20,930 bases of DNA from Bordetella parapertussis (GTDB lineage Bacteria; Pseudomonadota; Gammaproteobacteria; Burkholderiales; SG8-41), in NCBI GenBank assembly GCA_945870465.1, contig CAMBSS010000068.1:1-20930 (forward strand), written 5' to 3'. Made by a program: the position numbers and the translations under genes. Of this stretch, positions 8,340-13,886 are shown one piece after another; the stretch's first letter is position 1; every line of letters begins with the position of its first letter. The notes beneath the pieces were generated by a model. That model did not search any database, had not been told where the DNA came from, and saw only the letters and a program-made list of their open reading frames with translations.

Positions 8340-9491
8340 TCAAAACACCAGCAACTTCAGGTTGAACGCACGCTCGGCAAACCACACGGCAGCGAGCGCG
8401 CAGATCAGCACCGACCCGCCGAGAAACACCGCCCGCTGGTAAAACGCCGTCCGCCGCAGCCAGTAGGCCGACGGCAGGAAAACGCTGACGATGACGAGCT
8501 GCCCTGCCTCCACGCCGAGGTTGAAACCGACCAGCGCCAGCAACAGCGCGTCGCGCGGCAGCCCGAGATCGGCAAGCACGCTCGCAAAGCCGAAACCATG
8601 TATCAATCCGAACGCGAACGCGACCATCCAGCGCCGCCGCTGAAACAGCGGATAGATGTTGTTGAGCGCTGCCAGGATGACCGACAACGCGATGGCCGAC
8701 TCGGTGAGCCGCGTCGGCAAAGTGATCACGCCTAGCGCGGCGAGGCTCAATGTAATCGAATGCGCAATCGTGAACGCGGTGACGATCTGGAACACTTCCC
8801 AGAACGCCGGCTTGAATTGCCCAACCGCCTGCCAGCCCGCGATCGGGTTCTTCGGTACGCGCGCGCCTCTGGCCAGCGGAATCAGCACGGCGGGCAGCAG
8901 CAGCGACAGCAGGAACAGAATGTGGTCGAAGCCCTTCCAGATATGCCACACCCCTTCGCGTGCATAATCGATGAACTGCACGAAGCGGCTCGGCCGCGTC
9001 AGCTCGAAACGCTGGCGGGCGCTCTCCGGACTGAAAATCGCGGTGCGCGTGGCCCCTGCGTATTCGAGACGCAGCAAGCCTTTGTGCTGCGGATCGACGT
9101 CGAAGAAAAGGTTGTAGCCGAGCTCGAGTTCCGCGCCCGCCTTCGCGCATTGCGCCTCGAAGCGTATTACCGCGTATGCGCCGTCGCTATGCTGGTCAAC
9201 CAGGTGATCGGTCGCGCGCAACGGGCATGACGCGCCGTCAAGCCTGACTGTCAGCCGCGCGAGCGCATAGGCGGCAATTTCGTTGTGACGCGCGCGCAGT
9301 TCGCCCCACGTGATTTCACCGTCGCCGTTGCTGTCCAGCCCGCTCGCGAAATCGAGGTCGCGCAGCGCGATATCCCACTGCCCGCGCAGCACGCTGCCGT
9401 CGGCCGTGATCGACAAATAGCTGTCGCTCGGTTTGTGGGCAAATGCCGACCCCGCGCACAAGACCAATGCCAGCAACCAGGCCGCGCGCAT
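8340..9491 (-). CDS. HupE/UreJ-like membrane protein with signal peptide and EF-hand loop
   Basis: A 383-residue protein resembling the HupE/UreJ_2 family, whose better-studied relatives are linked to nickel or cobalt handling. A signal peptide (MRAAWLLALVLCAGSAFA) is followed by a periplasmic domain of about 160 residues and then six to seven hydrophobic segments from residue 188. Family-type motifs in the membrane part are WHIWKGFDHILFL (182-194), AHSITL (243-248), GLIHGFGFA (295-303) and NLGVEAGQL (324-332). The periplasmic part has a textbook 12-residue EF-hand loop, D53-S-N-G-D57-G-E-I-T-W-G-E64. The ATG at 9491 overlaps the upstream stop (TGATG); a GTG at 9494 is the alternative start. 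Two Cys in the periplasmic domain (C89, C115) could form a disulfide. Confidence 0.85.
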   Translation of the reverse strand: MRAAWLLALVLCAGSAFAHKPSDSYLSITADGSVLRGQWDIALRDLDFASGLDSNGDGEITWGELRARHNEIAAYALARLTVRLDGASCPLRATDHLVDQHSDGAYAVIRFEAQCAKAGAELELGYNLFFDVDPQHKGLLRLEYAGATRTAIFSPESARQRFELTRPSRFVQFIDYAREGVWHIWKGFDHILFLLSLLLPAVLIPLARGARVPKNPIAGWQAVGQFKPAFWEVFQIVTAFTIAHSITLSLAALGVITLPTRLTESAIALSVILAALNNIYPLFQRRRWMVAFAFGLIHGFGFASVLADLGLPRDALLLALVGFNLGVEAGQLVIVSVFLPSAYWLRRTAFYQRAVFLGGSVLICALAAVWFAERAFNLKLLVF

Positions 9492-10675
9492 CACTTGCCG
9501 CCTTTGCGCATCGCTGCCAGTTGATCAGCGAGACGCTGCAAATACCAATCGTCTATCCGCGTCTGCCCCATCCAGTCGAGCACCGGCTGCGCGGCTTCCG
9601 GCCGGCGCAATGCGACCGCCGCTTCAAGCAGCACGCGCGCATCGCGCGGCTCCTTTTGCACCTTCCAGTTACTCTGCGCGAGGCGCAGCGCTTCTGCGGG
9701 TTGCTTCAGCATCTGCAAAGTGAAACGCGATTCCTCCTGCTCGTGCGTGGCATCGCCACGCAGGCGTGCCGCGGCATAGCGATCGGCCAGCGTCGCCTGG
9801 TGCTCGCGCGCGCCATTGGCATTGGTCGCATTTTCAGCCAGAGCCATGCGCAGCAACAACGCGTCCGCGATGGTCCAGTCCTTGAGCAACACGATGACTT
9901 CCGGCGCACGCCCGTAGTCGAACAGAAAATCCGCATACGCGGCGAGCAGGAATCCGTCCGTGACGCCGAGCGCCAGCGCGCGCTTGAAGTACTGCTCCGC
10001 GAGCCCGGGGTCGTTCAGGCGCCATGCCATTTCCGCAAGGCGCACCAGGATCCACAGTTTTTGTTCCGGGTTCACACCGTTGGCGCGCGCCAGCGCGCCG
10101 TTCAGGACCTGCAGGCCCGCGCGGGCGCGGCCGGTCATGCCATCGATGAACGCAACGCAACCCGCCGCGCTGAGCTCATCCACCAACGGCACCAACGCCG
10201 CGCAATCGCGCCGCGCTGCCGCGTAATCGGCCTGCACCAGATGGATCGCCGCGCGCAGCGACCATGCGCGCGCATTTTTCGGGTCGCGTTCGATTGCCCG
10301 CGCGAGATCGGCGAGCGCGGTCGAAAAATCGTGCCGGTACTGGGCCAAGGTGGCACGCATGAGCAGCACCGGTAGCGGCGGATCGGGCAGGTCCCACCAC
10401 GGCTTCAGCGCGGCTTGCGCGTAGCCGACATAGCGCGGATCGCCCTGCGCCATCGCGTGCTCGAAATAACGCCGCGCGAGCCGGTCCGCGCGCTCGAGGT
10501 TTTGCGGATCGCCCGCAAGCGCGGTGCGTAACTCCCTGAATTCGCGCATGGTCGGATCGTTCGGACGAACCGGCAAACGTTCGAGCACCGCGTTGTCGGC
10601 ATGCGGCACATGCGGCGCGGCGGCAACGAATGACGGCAGCAAGGCGCTGCCAAGCATGAGAATGCAACGACTCAA
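9491..10675 (-). CDS. Secreted TPR-repeat protein
   Basis: A protein of up to 394 residues with an N-terminal hydrophobic segment (ILMLGSALLPSFVAAAP) that looks like a signal peptide. Repeated alpha-helical pairs of tetratricopeptide type follow, for example ALADLARAIERDPKNARAW (about residues 120-138) and AEQYFKRALALGVTDGF. TPR proteins are protein-binding scaffolds. The start is uncertain: TTG at 10675 gives the better signal peptide, while ATG at 10657 gives one six residues shorter; neither has a good ribosome binding site. It is the first gene of the operon, and its stop overlaps the HupE-like start by one base. The role is probably accessory to the receptor system; this is inferred from position only. 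Confidence 0.82.
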   Translation of the reverse strand: MSRCILMLGSALLPSFVAAAPHVPHADNAVLERLPVRPNDPTMREFRELRTALAGDPQNLERADRLARRYFEHAMAQGDPRYVGYAQAALKPWWDLPDPPLPVLLMRATLAQYRHDFSTALADLARAIERDPKNARAWSLRAAIHLVQADYAAARRDCAALVPLVDELSAAGCVAFIDGMTGRARAGLQVLNGALARANGVNPEQKLWILVRLAEMAWRLNDPGLAEQYFKRALALGVTDGFLLAAYADFLFDYGRAPEVIVLLKDWTIADALLLRMALAENATNANGAREHQATLADRYAAARLRGDATHEQEESRFTLQMLKQPAEALRLAQSNWKVQKEPRDARVLLEAAVALRRPEAAQPVLDWMGQTRIDDWYLQRLADQLAAMRKGGK

Positions 10676-10728
10676 CAGGGCGGAATTAGGGATGGTCGAC
10701 CTCGTAACAGCGGGGATTCGTCCGGCGA

Positions 10729-10758
10729 ACGGAGCAACGGTTCACGGAGCAACGGTTC
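10729..10758. repeat. Two perfect tandem copies of a 15-bp unit
   Basis: The unit ACGGAGCAACGGTTC occurs twice in direct succession (10729-10743 and 10744-10758), with no mismatch, in the region between the divergent TPR operon and the third tiny secreted protein gene. It could be a pair of regulator sites or a recent slippage duplication. Confidence 0.85.
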
Positions 10759-10771
10759 ATCATAATTGGAT

Positions 10772-10800
10772 TTGCATATATAAACAACATGTTATATAGT
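10772..10800 (+). promoter_or_regulatory. Promoter of the third tiny secreted protein gene, with inverted repeat in the spacer
   Basis: TTGCAT (10772-10777) and TATAGT (10795-10800) are spaced by 17 bases, a good sigma-70 promoter. The spacer carries an inverted repeat, ATATAA (10778-10783) and TTATAT (10792-10797), separated by 8 bases, that could be an operator. Transcription would start near 10807, leaving a leader of about 90 nt. Confidence 0.6.
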
Positions 10801-10898
10801 GGCGTCAACCAATCGAGAGCCTCATACGTATAGTCTCTCGTGGCCACGTTCTGGCCATTATTGGTTTTGTCCGATAAAACTCTAATAGGAGATTCACT

Positions 10899-11075
10899 TT
10901 GAAGAAATTGATTGCTGCTTTGGTTGCTGGCGCTTTTGCATTTGCTTCGGTTGGCGCGTTCGCTGCTGGACACGCCGCTGCCCAACCGATGAAGGATGCG
11001 CCGAAGACGGACTGCAAAGACGCGAAAAACAAAGACCATAAAGACTGCATGAAAAAAGACGAAGTGAAGAAGTAA
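10899..11075 (+). CDS. Tiny secreted Lys/Asp-rich protein with Cys and His (58 aa), paralog 3
   Basis: A 58-residue protein starting at a TTG, supported by a good AGGAG site at 10887-10891 with 7-base spacing. There is a signal peptide (MKKLIAALVAGAFAFASVGA) with probable cleavage after AFAA. The mature part is dominated by Lys and Asp, and unlike the two other small proteins it contains C39, H47 and C50 in the segment CKDAKNKDHKDC. It has the same design and the same kind of private terminator as the genes at 4893 and 5290. The Cys/His/Asp pattern could bind a metal or form a disulfide; this is inference. It diverges from the TonB-type operon across 223 bases, so shared control is possible. 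Confidence 0.8.
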   Translation: MKKLIAALVAGAFAFASVGAFAAGHAAAQPMKDAPKTDCKDAKNKDHKDCMKKDEVKK

Positions 11076-11092
11076 TACTTCTTCTTTTCACG

Positions 11093-11122
11093 AAAAGGCA
11101 GGGGCGACCCTGCCTTTTTTTT
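11093..11122 (+). terminator. Terminator with GNRA loop after the third tiny secreted protein gene
   Basis: AAAAGGCAGGG (11093-11103) pairs with CCCTGCCTTTT (11108-11118) across a GCGA loop, followed by further T to 11122. Confidence 0.93.
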
Positions 11123-11223
11123 GGTACGCGCCGCTAAGGCCGCAGGAAGTTACGGGAAGCGGCATACCGCAAACAATATCATTTTTCTGCAGCCCTTTCC
11201 CGCTCTTATGCGCGGCCGCAACC

Positions 11224-11523
11224 TTAAAACATCGCCATTGAAACCAGCCCGGCGCCCAGCGCGAAGCGCGACACCGGCGTCCAGCGACTGTCTTCCACGT
11301 TGTGCGAGCACCGCCAGGCGAGCCGCGCCCAGCCGCAATAAACCAGCAGGCGCACGACGTCGAGCAGGTCGCCGCAGCCGGCAAAGCCCGCCACGCGCGC
11401 GATTTCCGCGAAAACGATCAGGCCGCTCACGTTCCAGCCGACCGGGATACCCCACAGCCACCAGACTCTCCAGAGTTTCTCGCCGCCGGCACGCGCGCCG
11501 GAAATATTTTTTTCATCCATCAT
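11224..11523 (-). CDS. Small uncharacterised membrane protein (about 99 aa)
   Basis: The reading frame gives 99 residues from an ATG at 11523, or up to 125 from a GTG at 11601. The start is uncertain because no clear ribosome binding site precedes either. Two or three hydrophobic segments are visible (WRVWWLWGIPVGWNVSGLIV, LLDVVRLLVYCGWARLAW, FALGAGLVSMAMF), with basic residues between them. Tryptophan is high and the codons fit the genome. It resembles small conserved hypothetical membrane proteins of betaproteobacteria in style, but I cannot name a family. It converges on the third tiny secreted protein gene and is divergent from mnmA. Confidence 0.6.
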   Translation of the reverse strand: MMDEKNISGARAGGEKLWRVWWLWGIPVGWNVSGLIVFAEIARVAGFAGCGDLLDVVRLLVYCGWARLAWRCSHNVEDSRWTPVSRFALGAGLVSMAMF

Positions 11524-11633
11524 TTGCTTGATCAGGCAGGTATCGGAGGTCGCGGATAATATGCACCAAGGCACCCGCTCCTGCAACGCTTGGATTTCCA
11601 CTCCTCTAGTAGCAAACCGGTCGCGGCGCGCTT

Positions 11634-11679
11634 TATAATCAGTCAGCCGCGCACCTCGAAGTCGACGACAACGTCGTCG
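11634..11679 (+). promoter_or_regulatory. mnmA -10 element and leader hairpin
   Basis: A perfect TATAAT at 11634-11639 stands about 87 bases before the mnmA start, with only a poor -35 (TAGCAA, 11610-11615, 18-base spacing). The leader then contains a 7-bp hairpin, CGACGAC (11663-11669) with GTCGTCG (11673-11679). The promoter call is moderate; the role of the hairpin is unknown. Confidence 0.45.
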
Positions 11680-11725
11680 CGAGCATTTTGACCTTTCAAC
11701 TTATTCCATATTCCAACTGATCCGC

Positions 11726-12823
11726 ATGGACAAACAGCGCGTCATCGTAGGCATGTCGGGCGGCGTCGATTCCGCGGTCGCCGCACTCCTGCTGAAAGAA
11801 CAGGGCCACGACGTGGTCGGACTCTTCATGAAGAACTGGGAAGATGACGACGACGAGCAATACTGCAGTTCGCGCGAAGACCTGATCGATGCGGTATCGG
11901 TCGCCGACCGCATCGGCATCGAAATCGAGGCGGTCAATTTTTCGGCTGAATACAAGGAGCGCGTGTTCAGCGAGTTCCTGCGCGAATACAAGTCCGGCCG
12001 CACGCCCAACCCGGACGTGCTGTGCAACGCCGAAATCAAGTTCCGCTCGTTTCTCGAACACGCACTCGCCATGGGCGCCGACCGCATCGCGACCGGCCAT
12101 TACGCGCAGGTCCGCGAAGTCGACGGCCTTTTTCAATTGCTCAAGGCGGAAGACGGCACCAAGGACCAGAGCTATTTCCTGCACCGCCTGAACCAGGCGC
12201 AGTTGTCGAAAACGCTGTTCCCGCTCGGCTCTATCTACAAACGCGAAGTGCGCGAGATCGCGCGCAAGAACGGTCTTCCCAACCACGACAAAAAGGACTC
12301 GACCGGTATCTGCTTTATCGGCGAGCGGCCGTTCCGCGAATTTCTCAACCGCTATCTGTCGGCCGACCCGGGAGAAATCTGGACCCTCGACGGCCAGATG
12401 GTCGGCCGCCACATGGGACTCATGTTTTACACAATAGGACAGCGCCAGGGACTCGGCATCGGCGGGCAAAGACGCGACGCCGGCAACAACAACCCGGCGG
12501 AAGGCGACGCCTGGTACGTGGCTGCCAAGGACATGCCCAATAACCGCCTGCTGGTGGTACAAGGGCGCGATCACGACGCGCTGCTGAAAACGACCCTGAC
12601 CGGCATCGACCTCAACTGGATCAGCGGCGCGCCACCGCATTGCAACTGGGTGTACAACGCCAAGACGCGCTACCGCCAGAAAGACGCGCCATGCACCGTG
12701 GTGCGCGTCGATGAATCAAGCTGCGAAGTCGAATTTGCCGAACCGCAGTGGGCGGTAACGCCCGGCCAGTCCGTCGTGGTCTATGAAAGCCGGGTGTGTC
12801 TGGGCGGAGGAATTATTCAATAG
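11726..12823 (+). CDS. mnmA: tRNA-specific 2-thiouridylase MnmA
   Basis: MnmA installs sulfur at C2 of the wobble uridine of tRNA Glu, Gln and Lys, using ATP and a persulfide relay. The 365-residue protein has the PP-loop SGGVDS (residues 11-16), the first catalytic cysteine in [12 protein letters not shown] (C100), the target loop GHYAQV and the second cysteine in [11 protein letters not shown] (C196). The C-terminal beta domain is complete and the length matches the family. The ATG at 11726 is the natural start, although the ribosome binding site is weak. It has no close operon partner. 2-thiouridine made here is also the substrate for selenouridine synthesis in bacteria that have it, but no selU/mnmH is seen in the window. 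Confidence 0.97.
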   Translation: MDKQRVIVGMSGGVDSAVAALLLKEQGHDVVGLFMKNWEDDDDEQYCSSREDLIDAVSVADRIGIEIEAVNFSAEYKERVFSEFLREYKSGRTPNPDVLCNAEIKFRSFLEHALAMGADRIATGHYAQVREVDGLFQLLKAEDGTKDQSYFLHRLNQAQLSKTLFPLGSIYKREVREIARKNGLPNHDKKDSTGICFIGERPFREFLNRYLSADPGEIWTLDGQMVGRHMGLMFYTIGQRQGLGIGGQRRDAGNNNPAEGDAWYVAAKDMPNNRLLVVQGRDHDALLKTTLTGIDLNWISGAPPHCNWVYNAKTRYRQKDAPCTVVRVDESSCEVEFAEPQWAVTPGQSVVVYESRVCLGGGIIQ

Positions 12824-13016
12824 CCGGAGAGGAGAGAGAAGTAAGACGTAAAGCTTTTGAACTACCCCCCCCCGCCTCGCCCCTCGCCCCTCGCCCCTCT
12901 CCCCTCGCCCCTCTCCCCTCTCCCCTCTCGCTGCTCCAGCCCTTGGGCGGCGCCGTGTTCTTGAACGATGCGCGCTTGACGCATCGATGCAGCGGGTAGT
13001 AGGCTTCGGCACTCAT
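12813..13016 (-). CDS. Possible small protein (67 aa) running through the heptad repeat
   Basis: On the minus strand an ATG at 13016 is preceded by an ideal AGGAGG five bases upstream. The first 28 codons ([20 protein letters not shown] and on) follow the genome's G/C third-position bias. The frame then enters the G-rich heptad repeat and becomes low-complexity Arg/Gly/Glu before a stop at 12813. The gene would be divergent from the selenoprotein gene with 25 bases between starts, and convergent with mnmA. I do not recognise the protein. The strong ribosome binding site argues for expression, while the repeat-derived tail suggests an older gene damaged by repeat insertion. It may be spurious. 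Confidence 0.33.
   Translation of the reverse strand: MSAEAYYPLHRCVKRASFKNTAPPKGWSSERGEGRGARGEGRGARGEAGGGSSKALRLTSLSSPAIE
12865..12926. repeat. C-rich heptad tandem repeat, G-quadruplex-prone on the minus strand
   Basis: Nine C (12865-12873) and a short GCCT link are followed by seven tandem units CKCCCCT (K is G or T) covering 12878-12926. Read on the minus strand, this is eight runs of four or more G with 3-base spacers. The tract lies just after mnmA, within the 3' region between it and the selenoprotein gene. Similar GAGGGGC-type intergenic repeats occur in other betaproteobacteria. Confidence 0.9.
12966..12986 (+). other. 7-bp inverted repeat upstream of the selenoprotein gene
   Basis: CGATGCG (12966-12972) pairs with CGCATCG (12980-12986) across a 7-base loop. 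It lies 55 bases before the selenoprotein start and also inside the possible minus-strand small gene. A weak TTGACG overlaps it. It could be an operator or a leader hairpin; there is no decisive evidence. Confidence 0.4.
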
Positions 13017-13041
13017 ACATTCCTCCTGCGGCAACCCACCC

Positions 13042-13815
13042 ATGAACGACATCACAGACAAATTCATACTCTTTACCCAGCCCGGATGAAGTAGCTGTCT
13101 CCGAGCGAAAGAGTTTCTTTCGAAAAAAAATATCGACTTCGTCGCGATCGACGTCTTTAACGATCCGGGCGGAAAAGAAAAACTGCTGGCATACGGCGTG
13201 CGCAACGTGCCGGTGGTGGCGCGCGGCGAACAGTTTGTCTTCGGACAGAATCTCGAAGACGTCGCCGAGTTCGTCGGCCTGCAGGGCACCGGCCACATAC
13301 CGCTGCCGCCCGAACAGCTCATTCATAAATGGCTCACCACGCTGCGCGCGGCTCAGCGGCTCATGCGCCAGATGCCAACGGAACGCATCAACGAGCTCGT
13401 CATCGACAACCGTCCGCGCTCGATCCGCCTCATGGGCCATCACGTGTTCCGCATCGGCGAGGCTTATCTTGAAACCGCCGTCGACGGCATCGAGTACGCA
13501 ACACAGCTCGCGAACACTCCACCTGCCGACGGCACCTTCACTACCGGCGAAGAGATCGCATGCTACGGCGACGACGTAATCGCCGGCATCGAGAAATGGT
13601 GGAACGGGCTCGCCGACAAATCATGCCAGCAGAAAGTGAAGACTTTCTTTGGCCCGCAGGCCCTGCACATGCTCTACGAGCGTTCGACCTGGCACTCGGC
13701 GCAGCACACGCGCCAACTGGCAGCGGTGCTCGAGCGCTTTGACATCAAACCGGACCATCCGCTGACCCCCGAAGATCTTGCCGGCCTGCCGCTGCCGGAA
13801 AGGCTATGGGAGTAG
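13042..13815 (+). CDS. Selenocysteine-containing glutaredoxin-like/DinB-like fusion protein (in-frame UGA at codon 16)
   Basis: Reading through TGA 13087-13089 gives 257 residues. Before it lies MNDITDKFILFTQPG, the first strand of a glutaredoxin fold. TGA then occupies the place of the catalytic cysteine in P-G-U16-S-S-C19. After it come helix LRAKEFLSKKN, strand IDFVAIDV, the cis-proline motif NVPVV (P57) and the rest of the domain to about residue 80. Residues about 90-257 look like a DinB-like four-helix domain with histidines H133/H134 and WHSAQHTRQL (H218, H222) as possible metal ligands. ATG 13042 is the only standard start between the in-frame stop TAG at 13000 and the TGA. No clear ribosome binding site is seen. 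A SECIS-like hairpin follows the TGA, and selA and selB are in the window. gor follows after 71 bases. A disabled Cys gene or a sequence error is the alternative. Without recoding, only a piece from GTG 13198 would be called. Confidence 0.85.
13087..13089 (+). other. UGA selenocysteine codon (Sec16)
   Basis: This in-frame TGA replaces the first cysteine of a CxxC-type redox motif, giving UxxC. Reading-frame quality, codon bias and the glutaredoxin fold continue on both sides without a shift. Confidence 0.85.
13106..13122 (+). promoter_or_regulatory. Bacterial SECIS-like stem-loop
   Basis: A perfect 7-bp stem, CGAAAGA (13106-13112) with UCUUUCG (13116-13122), closes a GUU loop. The 17-nt hairpin begins 16 nt after the UGA and its loop G (13113) is 24 nt after it. 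The E. coli fdhF SECIS likewise has a 17-nt upper minihelix with essential G and U in the apical loop at about this distance, which is the SelB binding site. The bulged U of the E. coli element is not evident here. No longer lower stem is obvious by eye. Confidence 0.7.
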
Positions 13816-13820
13816 CCGCG

Positions 13821-13838
13821 AGCGCGAACGTTCTCGCT
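13821..13838. other. 18-bp near-perfect palindrome between selenoprotein gene and gor
   Basis: AGCGCGAACGTTCTCGCT pairs with itself at all but one position per arm. It sits 5 bases after the selenoprotein stop. No T-run follows, so it is not a typical terminator. A regulator site for gor is possible. Confidence 0.45.
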
Positions 13839-13886
13839 GCTGTCTCCCCGCCTTCGCCGTCTCATACGCGTGCGGGCGGCCAATAG

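Noticed and set aside
11602..11725. A selC tRNA gene in the gap before mnmA
   Set aside because: No T-loop consensus, no acceptor stem and no TCA anticodon arm; the region holds a -10 element and a short hairpin instead.
11696..12640. A 314-aa minus-strand open frame
   Set aside because: Antisense to mnmA, which is certain.
12865..12926. CRISPR array
   Set aside because: Units are 7 bp with no spacers; this is a simple tandem repeat.
13198..13815. A 205-aa gene starting at GTG 13198
   Set aside because: This start leaves a headless glutaredoxin domain. The same frame upstream to ATG 13042 encodes the missing strand, active site and helix with only the TGA in between, so the longer selenoprotein reading is preferred.
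13042..13815. The TGA as a nonsense mutation or sequence error in a pseudogene
   Set aside because: It cannot be excluded, but the TGA falls exactly on the catalytic Cys position, a SECIS-like hairpin follows, selA and selB are nearby, and the remaining 241 codons show no other damage.
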